Counted from the stretch's first letter, positions 1-4,961 are shown. The stretch is 5,018 bases of DNA from Methanosarcina sp. (GCA_013331265.1 DUGS01000100.1:1-5018), one strand, 5' to 3'. Notes: generated by a model from the sequence alone, not told the origin. Program-made: numbers and translations.

Positions 1-580
1 CTCTGATTTCATACCAGTAAGAAGAAGGGATCTCTTTTGTTTTTAAATTGAGGACATTATGTTCCACACCTGCAGCCTGCGTATAGCCAGCCGGGTGAGT
101 CCAGTATCGGATTTCACTTTCGGTTTTTACTGGAAAGGTAATGTTTACTTTCAGGCTTCCAAGGGGTCTCTCCCATTCTTCACCCCAGCGCTTGTGAAAT
201 TCGGAAGTGTCATTGTGGATTTTGACTGCCCCGTAATGGTCATAGGAGATAAAAAAAGTCAGATTTTTCGGAGTAGGTTCAGGAAGCTCGCCTATTAACC
301 TGTACCCTTCAGGAATCTTTTCAACTCTGAATTTACATGCATTGTCCGAACAATACCCCTCTATATTCTGAATAGTTTCCTCTGTCGATGTATTAATCAT
401 TCTATAAACATAGCCGTAATTTCCGTCAAACGTGTATGAAATTGCCTCGTCAACATGAACCACACCACTTGGGTCAATAGTTATATTTGCTACAGCTTCT
501 TCCAGTGTGTAGTATTTTGCACTGGCTAAAGGTACCAGTAAAACAACAAATAGTAAAAGGAGAGTTATTTTCAGTACCAT
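1..580 (-). CDS. DUF2207-type exported membrane protein, N-terminal part (gene runs off the window)
   Basis: The minus strand is open from an ATG at 580 to the window edge, giving 193 residues with no stop. The first 21 residues are a clear signal peptide: Lys4, a Leu/Val-rich core at 5-18, and an Ala-Ser-Ala cleavage site at 19-21. The mature part begins KYYTLEEAVANITIDPSG and contains a DEAISYTFDG stretch, which resembles the extracytoplasmic N-terminal domain of DUF2207 predicted membrane proteins. Such proteins usually have membrane helices further on; those would lie outside the window. Five N-glycosylation sequons (Asn32, 63, 106, 123, 146) and two cysteines (77 and 82) fit an exported archaeal protein. 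The SD site before the ATG at 580 is poor. An in-frame TTG at 634 has a GGAGG site 8 nt upstream and would add 18 residues before the ATG, so the start is uncertain. The function of the family is unknown. The coding region is secure; the family name is recognition from memory. Confidence 0.8.
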   Translation of the reverse strand, partial: MVLKITLLLLFVVLLVPLASAKYYTLEEAVANITIDPSGVVHVDEAISYTFDGNYGYVYRMINTSTEETIQNIEGYCSDNACKFRVEKIPEGYRLIGELPEPTPKNLTFFISYDHYGAVKIHNDTSEFHKRWGEEWERPLGSLKVNITFPVKTESEIRYWTHPAGYTQAAGVEHNVLNLKTKEIPSSYWYEIR

Positions 581-642
581 AAAATTGATATTTGATCCTC
601 TGGCAGGTTCAAAAGAACCATTTGAGAGCCTCAATCAAATTT

Positions 643-647
643 CCTCC
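643..647 (-). promoter_or_regulatory. Shine-Dalgarno site (GGAGG) that would favour a TTG start at 634
   Basis: The minus strand reads GGAGG here, 8 nt before a TTG (632-634) that is in frame with the DUF2207 gene and follows an in-frame stop. This is a better ribosome binding site than anything next to the ATG at 580. The longer product would have an 18-residue extension before the signal-peptide methionine, which is unusual but possible. It could also be a chance match. Confidence 0.35.
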
Positions 648-653
648 AGCCCC

Positions 654-755
654 TTACTCCTGAATACTGGTATTCTCCAGAATCCTTTTAAGACTTGGTT
701 CCAGAACCCAATTTTTTAATCTATGATATCTTGACTTTGTCACCTCCCCTTGCAT
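654..755 (-). CDS. Possible small ORF, 33 aa, upstream of the DUF2207 gene
   Basis: The minus strand has an ATG at 753-755, then 33 sense codons and a TAA. An in-frame GTG at 743 would give 29 residues. The peptide is basic and amphipathic (it contains SRYHRLKNWVLEPSLKRILE) and reads like protein rather than noise. A TATA-like AT run at about 770-782 lies roughly 25 nt before the ATG, so a nearly leaderless transcript is possible. The purine-rich GGGGAGGTGA at 741-750 overlaps the GTG codon, so it cannot serve as that codon's SD site. The stop is 19 nt before the alternative TTG start of the DUF2207 gene. After the stop the same frame continues with 14 more sense codons. It may be a small protein, a leader peptide, or the relic of a decayed gene. 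I recognise no family. Confidence 0.3.
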   Translation of the reverse strand: MQGEVTKSRYHRLKNWVLEPSLKRILENTSIQE

Positions 756-767
756 TTTTCAGCAAAA

Positions 768-784
768 TCTATTATATTATAATC
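768..784 (-). promoter_or_regulatory. Possible archaeal TATA box upstream of the small ORF and DUF2207 gene
   Basis: The minus strand reads GATTATAATATAATAG across this stretch, the most TATA-like sequence in the gap between the antiporter stop and the DUF2207 gene. With the usual archaeal spacing of about 25 nt, transcription would begin near 750, at the small ORF, and leave a leader of about 170 nt before the ATG at 580. No clear BRE element was seen. Confidence 0.3.
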
Positions 785-817
785 ATGAATGGGGAATTAT
801 TCACCACCTTTGACATT

Positions 818-844
818 GTTTTTTTGTCGCTGTTTTTTGTCGCT
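818..844. repeat. 13/14-bp tandem repeat at the antiporter stop codon
   Basis: Two adjacent copies of a GTTTTTTGTCGCT unit (plus strand) lie at 818-831 and 832-844; the first has one extra T. The second copy reaches the first base of the antiporter stop triplet. On the coding strand the tracts are A-rich, so they are not a poly-U terminator for the antiporter gene. Replication slippage is the simplest origin. Confidence 0.75.
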
Positions 845-1908
845 TATGGATGAAGGAAAGAGACCACGACCATTATTCCGTATGTCCCTAGAAGCTGTAA
901 TCCTTCAAACCAGTTGCTTTTGCCGTCTTCGATGATGGATTTAACCATGAGGACGGCAGAGACTATACAAGCAAGTTCAAAGGTAGTGAAAATCAGATTC
1001 ATCGGGGTCTCAAAGAAATAACTCATAAATACCAGGACAGGCACGACAAACATAGCTATTTGAGTTGTCGAGCCAATTGCGATCTGGAGCGCCAGGTCCA
1101 TCCGGTCCTTGACGGCAATTGTAATGGCCGAGACGTGTTCTGCGGCATTTCCAATAATTGCTATAAATATCATACCAATGAACAGTTCCGTCCAGCCGAG
1201 GCTCTCAGCCAGCGGTTCTATGGATCCGACCAGAATTTCACTCATAACAGCAACCACAACGGTTGATACGAGAAGAACTGCAACAGATTTTTTGACGCCC
1301 CACCTGGCATGGTACTCTGCCATGTCAGCAGTGTATAAGTGTTTATGTGTATGAAGCGAGAAAAGCAGGCTCGCAAGATACGAAATGGCCATAATGACCG
1401 AAACTGCAATGCTCAAGGTCTCAATCGTTGCGGCTGATGGATTTTCGGAAGTCAGAACGAAAACAACTGGCATGACAATAGCTGCAGTTGCAAGAAATAG
1501 AGTTGAGGCGCTTGCCCTTGCTGCTGTCGTATTGAACGTCTGTTCATCTTTTCCAAGACCCCCTATGAAAAATGCCATCCCTAATATCAAAAGCAGGTTT
1601 CCAATGATGGAGCCCGTAATGGACGCCTTTACCATTTCAGTAAGTCCCGCTTGCAGGGCAAAAACGCTTATGATCAGTTCTGTTGCGTTCCCGAAAGTGG
1701 CGTTTAATAACCCACCCAGCGCTGGACCGGTACGTGCCGAAATCTCCTCTGTCGATTCACCTATATATTTCGCAAGCGGTATGATTGCAAGCGAAGCCAA
1801 AATAAAAATTACTACGGGCGAAGAGTGCATATACTCTGCAAACAAACTCAGCGGTACAAAGATAAGAAAGGCTTTGAAAGCCTTTTCCAGTATTTTTGTT
1901 TTTTCCAT
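844..1908 (-). CDS. cax: Ca2+/H+ antiporter, CaCA superfamily, Cax family
   Basis: This is an integral membrane exchanger of 354 aa that should export Ca2+ (or a related divalent cation) from the cytoplasm in exchange for protons. The two inverted alpha-repeats of the CaCA superfamily are visible. Repeat 1 carries NATFGNATELI with Gly73-Asn74-Ala75-Thr76-Glu77. Repeat 2 carries IIGNAAEH with Gly253-Asn254-Ala255-Ala256-Glu257-His258. The two glutamates are the expected ion-binding residues. About ten or eleven hydrophobic helices can be counted, separated near the middle by a His-rich loop (LHTHKHLY, residues 185-192). The ending near DGKSNWFEGLQLLGTYGI is typical of Cax proteins, and the length is normal. 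I chose the ATG at 1908 because AGGAGG lies 9 nt before it; the ATG at 1932 would add eight residues and lacks an SD site. The gene appears monocistronic. Ion specificity cannot be read from the sequence. Confidence 0.93.
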   Translation of the reverse strand: MEKTKILEKAFKAFLIFVPLSLFAEYMHSSPVVIFILASLAIIPLAKYIGESTEEISARTGPALGGLLNATFGNATELIISVFALQAGLTEMVKASITGSIIGNLLLILGMAFFIGGLGKDEQTFNTTAARASASTLFLATAAIVMPVVFVLTSENPSAATIETLSIAVSVIMAISYLASLLFSLHTHKHLYTADMAEYHARWGVKKSVAVLLVSTVVVAVMSEILVGSIEPLAESLGWTELFIGMIFIAIIGNAAEHVSAITIAVKDRMDLALQIAIGSTTQIAMFVVPVLVFMSYFFETPMNLIFTTFELACIVSAVLMVKSIIEDGKSNWFEGLQLLGTYGIMVVVSFLHP

Positions 1909-1916
1909 TTTAACGA

Positions 1917-1922
1917 ACCTCC
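1917..1922 (-). promoter_or_regulatory. Shine-Dalgarno site fixing the cax start at 1908
   Basis: The minus strand reads AGGAGG followed by TTCGTTAAA and then ATG. This strong site supports the internal ATG at 1908 over the upstream ATG at 1932, which has no comparable site. Confidence 0.7.
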
Positions 1923-1923
1923 T

Positions 1924-1937
1924 CTGCCACATGGCAG
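1924..1937 (-). other. Small inverted repeat next to the cax ribosome binding site
   Basis: The mRNA-sense strand reads CTGCCATGTGGCAG, which can fold as a 5-bp stem with an ATGT loop that ends directly at the SD site. It could affect ribosome access, but the stem is short and chance is a fair explanation. The ATG at 1932 falls in the loop, which argues further against its use as a start. Confidence 0.35.
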
Positions 1938-2005
1938 GGTGTTACCTGAGGCGACTTCGAGTACCAGCCTTTTATCGTATTTGTTAATAACAGGGCTTAG
2001 AGATA

Positions 2006-2039
2006 TTTTTTATTGCATCAGGTTTTTTATTGCATCAGG
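2006..2039. repeat. Perfect 17-bp tandem duplication in the cax leader/promoter region
   Basis: The unit TTTTTTATTGCATCAGG occurs twice with no spacer, at 2006-2022 and 2023-2039, without a mismatch. It lies just downstream (in the cax direction) of a TATA-like box, so it falls around the expected transcription start. It may be a recent slippage event or a doubled operator half. Confidence 0.9.
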
Positions 2040-2041
2040 TG

Positions 2042-2056
2042 GCATTTATAATATTT
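2042..2056 (-). promoter_or_regulatory. Possible TATA box for cax
   Basis: The minus strand reads CAAATATTATAAATG here, a good match to an archaeal box A. The expected start point about 25 nt downstream falls inside the 17-bp tandem duplication and would give a leader of roughly 110 nt before the cax start. Confidence 0.4.
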
Positions 2057-2100
2057 GAAGTAATATCTCCCGAAAGAAGGTCCAGGTGAGAATTAAAAAG

Positions 2101-2142
2101 AATCACTAAAAATGGTACTATTTAATCACTAAAGGTATTATT
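2101..2142. repeat. Imperfect direct repeat, about 20 bp
   Basis: AATCACTAAA followed by GGTACTATT at 2101-2122 recurs as AATCACTAAA plus GGTATTATT at 2124-2142. The second copy lacks three bases and has one substitution. The pair sits between the GGTGAGA and TCTCACC inverted arms in the divergent spacer. Its function is unknown; it could be a paired regulator site or a simple duplication. Confidence 0.6.
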
Positions 2143-2180
2143 AAAAATGATATCTCACCGTAGCTATTTGCCCTGTCCAA

Positions 2181-2193
2181 AGTTATTTATTCA
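2181..2193 (+). promoter_or_regulatory. Possible TATA box for the 91-aa gene
   Basis: The plus strand reads CCAAAGTTATTTATTC across 2178-2193. With a spacing of about 25 nt, transcription would start near 2212, leaving a leader of about ten bases before the GTG at 2223. Confidence 0.35.
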
Positions 2194-2222
2194 AACAGTT
2201 TAATGACAGATAGGGACCAATA

Positions 2223-2498
2223 GTGGAAAGAATACAATCAAAGGAATATTTCGATGCAGTACAAGCATATTTCGCCAACCATAAAGACCCTGCCAGGGTA
2301 TATTCGTTCCTTTTGAATACTCTATGGACAGATAAGCATAAGCTGTCTGATAAGATGTATTACCAGCGTGTCGATACTCTTGAAATGACAGACAATTGCG
2401 TCATCTTCTATACAGGTACAGAGTGCACTCTTGTTTTATGTTCAAACCTGGAAAACCAGAACTCTAATCGAGACTATTTCTTTTTAGAGAATAAGTAA
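2223..2498 (+). CDS. Hypothetical protein, 91 aa, possibly truncated
   Basis: I do not recognise this protein. It starts with GTG at 2223; the only SD candidate is a weak AGGGA about 7 nt upstream. The sequence begins MERIQSKEYFDAVQAYF and appears soluble: an N-terminal helical half rich in aromatic and charged residues, then a beta-like stretch (NCVIFYTGTECTLVLCSNL). There is no signal peptide or membrane segment. Codon choice and composition look genuinely coding. The C-terminal YFFLENK and its TAA lie inside the first copy of a 30-bp tandem duplication. The same frame then gives KVYFFLENK and a second TAA, followed by 43 further sense codons of protein-like sequence. The present stop may therefore be secondary, and the original protein may have been about 160 aa. 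No neighbouring gene suggests a function. Confidence 0.6.
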   Translation: MERIQSKEYFDAVQAYFANHKDPARVYSFLLNTLWTDKHKLSDKMYYQRVDTLEMTDNCVIFYTGTECTLVLCSNLENQNSNRDYFFLENK

Positions 2499-2534
2499 AA
2501 AGTATACTTCTTTTTAGAGAATAAGTAAAAATTA
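2475..2534. repeat. 30-bp tandem duplication spanning a stop codon
   Basis: Positions 2475-2504 and 2505-2534 are adjacent copies with 28 of 30 matches, including the core CTTTTTAGAGAATAAGTAAA. The unit is a multiple of three, so both copies keep the reading frame of the 91-aa gene and each supplies an in-frame TAA (2496-2498 and 2526-2528). Slippage or unequal recombination is the likely origin. Confidence 0.9.
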
Positions 2535-2552
2535 TACTGCCCAGTCCTTTCC

Positions 2553-2713
2553 ATGCGCATATACTTTGAAGCTGATCAAAAATGCCAGGACTACCTCTCG
2601 GATAATGATAGGTATCTTGACGCCAAGCGTGAAGGTCTTGTCTGTGAGCGCGAAGTATAAATCCAACTGATATAGAAGATTTTAATCTCGATGAAGATAC
2701 GGATATCAAATAG
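2553..2713 (+). pseudogene. Possible decayed C-terminal remnant of the 91-aa gene
   Basis: Downstream of the duplication, the frame of the 91-aa gene stays open from 2529 to a TAA at 2658-2660. From an ATG at 2553 it encodes 35 residues, starting MRIYFEADQKCQDYLSDN and ending CEREV. No SD site precedes that ATG. In the -1 frame, open from 2648, an acidic tail (NPTDIEDFNLDEDTDIK) runs to a TAG at 2711-2713. One missing base near 2650-2660 would join the two into a single C-terminus. This suggests a gene broken by two in-frame stops and one frameshift. Alternatively it is a chance open stretch; no family is recognised. Confidence 0.35.
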
Positions 2714-2766
2714 CAGGGGTAAAGTCCTTCTGGTAACCTGCTTGTTTGCCTATCTTCATTAATGAT

Positions 2767-2778
2767 AAGGTATAATCT
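2767..2778 (+). promoter_or_regulatory. Possible TATA box for the 73-aa gene
   Basis: AAGGTATAATCT lies about 50 nt before the GTG at 2821. A start point about 25 nt downstream would leave a leader of some 20-25 nt that includes the SD site. Confidence 0.3.
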
Positions 2779-2807
2779 TCATAAACTAGAAGGTACAATA
2801 ATATCTT

Positions 2808-2814
2808 GGGGTGA
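2808..2814 (+). promoter_or_regulatory. Shine-Dalgarno site fixing the GTG start at 2821
   Basis: GGGGTGA lies 6 nt before the GTG at 2821, ideal spacing. The ATG at 2833 would be 18 nt away, so the GTG is preferred. Confidence 0.6.
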
Positions 2815-2820
2815 ATAACT

Positions 2821-3042
2821 GTGCACAAATTTATGAAAATAGTGGGTTATATCCTGGCGATTATAGGGCTTGCTTGTGTTTTAAAACGCATCATGCATTG
2901 CGAAAAATGTCGCTGTTTGCGTGGCTGGCATAAAATAAAAGTAGAAGAGGAAAAAACAGCTGGTTCAACTGAATCGCATAAAATAAAAGTAGAAGAAGAG
3001 CGAAAGGGTTCAAGGTATGGTTCCAATCCTGTCCGCTATTAA
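2821..3042 (+). CDS. Small single-helix membrane protein with a Cys cluster and a duplicated charged segment, 73 aa
   Basis: I recognise no family. The start is GTG at 2821, supported by a well-placed GGGGTGA. Residues 7-21 (IVGYILAIIGLACVL) form one hydrophobic helix. Basic residues follow, then a Cys cluster (HCEKCRC, residues 26-32: Cys27, Cys30, Cys32) which, with His26, could bind a metal or a thiol partner. Residues 37-52 and 53-68 are a tandem repeat, each beginning HKIKVEEE; at DNA level the period is 48 bp. By the positive-inside rule the charged C-terminal tail is probably cytoplasmic. It has no evident operon partner: the next gene, PfpI, is convergent. The good SD site and the intact frame through the repeat favour a real gene, but expression is unproven. 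Confidence 0.6.
   Translation: MHKFMKIVGYILAIIGLACVLKRIMHCEKCRCLRGWHKIKVEEEKTAGSTESHKIKVEEERKGSRYGSNPVRY
2928..3013. repeat. In-frame 48-bp tandem repeat within the 73-aa gene
   Basis: GCATAAAATAAAAGTAGAAG at 2928 recurs exactly at 2976, a 48-bp (16-codon) period. The similarity fades after about 22 bases and resumes at GGTTCAA (2962 and 3007) after a 3-base length change. Because every change is a multiple of three, the repeat has kept the frame, giving HKIKVEEE twice. Confidence 0.8.
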
Positions 3043-3176
3043 ACCCGGCAGCCATATGTGAAAGGATTATGGCAGGCCAGCGTCGCGTCAATCCTCAAAG
3101 ATAAAATGGTTCCAAATACAGGCACTCAATAAATTATCTACTGATTGGTGACAGGTCTGAATAAATAGAATCCAGG

Positions 3177-3193
3177 AAATAAAAACTAAAAAT
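3177..3193 (-). terminator. Oligo-T terminator downstream of the PfpI gene
   Basis: On the minus strand this stretch reads AATTTTTAGTTTTTATTT, beginning 11 nt after the PfpI stop. Runs of T without a strong hairpin are typical archaeal termination signals. It also separates the PfpI gene from the convergent 73-aa gene. Confidence 0.5.
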
Positions 3194-3204
3194 TTGTTCC
3201 CTGC

Positions 3205-3706
3205 TCACTTCAGTAGTTTTATCATTTCTCTTCCAAAGGCGTAAAGATCAGCAGGGCTCCTTGAAGATATGAAGTTCCCGTCCACAACAACTTCATTGTC
3301 CTTGTAAAGTGCTCCTGCAGCTATGAGGTCATCCCTGATTCCTATCCAGCAGGTGGCCTTTCTGCCTTTTATTACTCCTGCCGAAACCAGGACTTGCGGG
3401 CCGTGGCAGATTGCAGCAACCTGTTTATTCTCTTTGAAGAAATGTCTTGCAATCTCAAGGGCATCCTTATCAAGCCTTATTTTTTCGGGCCCTTTTCCTC
3501 CGGATATCACAAGGATATCGTAATCTGCAGGGTTTACATCCTTAAATGCAATATCAGCTTCAATTTCATAACCGTGTTTTCCTTTTATAGGGCCTTTCCT
3601 CATTGAAGCTACGTGTGTGTTTATCCCTTCTTCTTTCAAACGGTGGTAAGGGTAAAAAAGTTCCAGATCCTCAAAACCATCGGCTCCAAATATAAGCGCT
3701 TTACAT
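3205..3706 (-). CDS. PfpI/DJ-1 family protein with a one-base frameshift at its start codon
   Basis: This belongs to the DJ-1/PfpI family, whose members act as intracellular cysteine peptidases, glyoxalases or protein/nucleotide deglycases. The nucleophile elbow AAICHGPQ is intact, as are the ISGGKGPE loop and the C-terminal SSRSPADLYAFGREMIKLLK. As written, the ATG at 3706-3704 is followed at once by TAA. Ignoring the single base at 3703 gives MKALIFGADGFEDLEL and joins the rest in frame for a 166-aa protein. That places Glu12, Cys100 and His101 at exactly the numbers known for Pyrococcus horikoshii PH1704, also 166 aa, so the upstream part is genuine. The only standard in-frame start left is TTG at 3639 (144 aa), which would remove the first strand and Glu12. 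An ATA start at 3708 would give 167 aa. This may be a sequencing error, an inactivated gene or a non-standard start. The gene lies 54 bp after the methionine gamma-lyase gene on the same strand. The exact substrate is unknown. Confidence 0.85.
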
Positions 3707-3723
3707 ATACTTTATCCGGTTCT

Positions 3724-3733
3724 AAAAATAAAA
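3724..3733 (-). terminator. Possible weak T-rich terminator after the PLP enzyme gene
   Basis: The minus strand reads TTTTATTTTT in the 54-bp gap after the methionine gamma-lyase stop. It could end some transcripts, or simply be AT-rich leader of the PfpI gene. Confidence 0.2.
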
Positions 3734-3745
3734 CAGGTAAATCAG

Positions 3746-3757
3746 ACCTTATATGGA
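3746..3757 (-). promoter_or_regulatory. Possible TATA box for the PfpI gene
   Basis: The minus strand contains CATATAAGG just after the stop of the upstream gene and about 42-50 nt before the PfpI ATG. A start near 3723 would give a leader of under 20 nt. This would let the PfpI gene be transcribed separately from its upstream neighbour. Confidence 0.3.
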
Positions 3758-3760
3758 GGC

Positions 3761-4945
3761 TTAAATTGTTTCAAGAGCCTGTTTGAGGTCTGCAATTATA
3801 TCGTCAGGGTCTTCAATTCCAATAGATAGCCTTACAAGCCCGTCAGTAATACCTACTTTTCCCCTCACATCTTTTGGGACGCAGGCGTGTGTCATGGAAG
3901 CAGGGTGCTGGATGAGGGTATCCGTTGCCCCAAGGCTCACTGCAAGGGCACAGAGCCTGACATTATTCATGAGTCTGCTTCCTGCTTCAATCCCGCCCTT
4001 TATCCCAAAGGAAAGCATGCCTCCATACCCGCTCATCTGTTTTTTTGCGATCTCATGCTGCGGATGGTCTGGAAGCCCAGGATATCTTACCCATTCTACT
4101 CCGGGATGGGACTCAAGAAAGTTTGCAACCTTAAAGGCGTTTTCAGCATGTCTTTCCATCCGGATGTGCAGGGTCTTAAGTCCCCTTATGCAGAGCCAGG
4201 CTTCATGCAGGCCCATGATCCCACCTGTGTACCCGACAACTTTTGCCAGACTTTTCATAAAATCCCTGTTACCTACAACTATTCCTCCAAGCAGGTCTGC
4301 ATGCCCGCCTATGTATTTTGTACAGCTGCTAAGGGAAACGTCCGCTCCTAGAAGAAGAGGCTTCTGGAAATAGGGCGTGGCGAAGGTATTGTCCACCACA
4401 CAAATGGCTCCCTGTGCCCTTGCAAGCCCGGCAATCTCCCTGATATCGCACACGTTAAGGGTAGGGTTGGCAGGGGTTTCCAGAAAAATCATTCTGGTCT
4501 CCGGCTTGAGGGCTCTTTTTACGTTTTCTGTATCTGTTGTATCTACAAAAGTGACACCTATCCCGAGCCTGGGCAGAATTTCCGAAAAGAGGCTGTAGGT
4601 ACAGCCGTACACCACATCCGTTGATATCAGGTGGTCTCCCTGTTTGAGGGCGGTAAGCACAACTGCGGTGATTGCTGCCATTCCCGAAGCAAAGGTCTGC
4701 CCTGTTTCTCCTCCTTCAAGCGCAGCAAACTTTTCTGCCAGGACCGCGTGTGTGGGTGTATTCGGAGGGATGCGGGTGTATATATATCCTGCTTCCTCTC
4801 CTGCAAACCTTGATGCCCCCTGCTCGACGCTCTCAAAAACAAAAGTTGAAGTCTGAAATATAGGAGTTGTGTGCGCCCCGAATATGGGGTCAGGTTTTTC
4901 TCCTGCGTGTACGCATTCAGTTGCGAACTTAAGTTTCCTTTCCAT
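3761..4945 (-). CDS. Methionine gamma-lyase-type PLP enzyme (Cys/Met metabolism family)
   Basis: This 394-aa cytoplasmic enzyme belongs to the Cys/Met metabolism PLP family (cystathionine gamma-synthase, cystathionine gamma-lyase, methionine gamma-lyase, O-acetylhomoserine sulfhydrylase). The PLP lysine is Lys210 in SSCTKYIGGHAD, with Ser207 and Thr209 as phosphate ligands and Asp185 (VVDNTFATPY) contacting the pyridine nitrogen. Tyr56 and Arg58 (YTR) should reach the neighbouring subunit's cofactor, Tyr113 should stack on the ring, and Arg372 (LVRLSIGIED) should bind the substrate carboxylate. Cys115 in VVYGCTY matches Cys116 of Pseudomonas methionine gamma-lyase, where synthases and cystathionine lyases usually have Gly. 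I therefore favour methionine to methanethiol, 2-oxobutyrate and ammonia. The usual Y-x-R-x-x-NPT loop is instead YTRIPPNTPT, about two residues longer. The start at 4945 has AGGAGA upstream. A cystathionine gamma-synthase or sulfhydrylase role remains possible. Confidence 0.92.
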   Translation of the reverse strand: MERKLKFATECVHAGEKPDPIFGAHTTPIFQTSTFVFESVEQGASRFAGEEAGYIYTRIPPNTPTHAVLAEKFAALEGGETGQTFASGMAAITAVVLTALKQGDHLISTDVVYGCTYSLFSEILPRLGIGVTFVDTTDTENVKRALKPETRMIFLETPANPTLNVCDIREIAGLARAQGAICVVDNTFATPYFQKPLLLGADVSLSSCTKYIGGHADLLGGIVVGNRDFMKSLAKVVGYTGGIMGLHEAWLCIRGLKTLHIRMERHAENAFKVANFLESHPGVEWVRYPGLPDHPQHEIAKKQMSGYGGMLSFGIKGGIEAGSRLMNNVRLCALAVSLGATDTLIQHPASMTHACVPKDVRGKVGITDGLVRLSIGIEDPDDIIADLKQALETI

Positions 4946-4955
4946 ATCCCAAAAA

Positions 4956-4961
4956 TCTCCT
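4956..4961 (-). promoter_or_regulatory. Shine-Dalgarno site of the PLP enzyme gene
   Basis: AGGAGA on the minus strand lies 10 nt before the ATG at 4945 and supports that start. Upstream to the window edge the sequence is AT-rich (AATATTAATTTT), but no TATA box stands out. Confidence 0.55.

Larger units (their letters stand above)
1909..2222. other. Divergent intergenic region between cax and the 91-aa gene
   Basis: This 314-bp AT-rich spacer separates the minus-strand cax from the plus-strand small gene. From left to right it holds the cax SD site and hairpin, about 100 nt of cax leader, a 17-bp tandem duplication, a TATA-like box for cax, a 7-bp inverted pair (GGTGAGA at 2085-2091 and TCTCACC at 2153-2159) around an imperfect direct repeat, and a TATA-like box for the small gene. 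Only trivial ORFs of under 20 codons were seen in it. Confidence 0.6.

Noticed and set aside
59..298. Plus-strand open frame of 79 codons
   Set aside because: It is antisense to the DUF2207-type gene, whose reverse frame has a signal peptide and coherent protein sequence.
607..619. GGTTC-AAA-GAACC inverted repeat upstream of the DUF2207 ATG
   Set aside because: The arms are only five bases, the loop is tiny and no second copy was found, so there is no good reason to call it an operator.
818..840. T-rich runs as a plus-strand terminator
   Set aside because: No plus-strand gene lies upstream. The antiporter is transcribed the other way, where the tracts are A-rich.
1385..1987. Plus-strand open frame of 200 codons opposite cax
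   Set aside because: It lies antisense to a clear Cax gene with intact family motifs. Its translation shows no recognisable domain and reflects the complementary codons.
2464..2709. Minus-strand open frame of 81 codons
   Set aside because: Its repeated TYSLKR tail simply mirrors the 30-bp duplication, and the plus strand reads more like protein.
3058..3132. 24-codon plus-strand frame continuing in frame after the 73-aa gene
   Set aside because: A stretch this short stays open by chance often enough, no SD site precedes the GTG, and the peptide is unremarkable.
3783..4373. Plus-strand open frames of 196 and 154 codons opposite the PLP enzyme
   Set aside because: They are shadows of a well-supported gene on the other strand; composition is Ser/Pro/Cys-rich, with no SD site or known motif.
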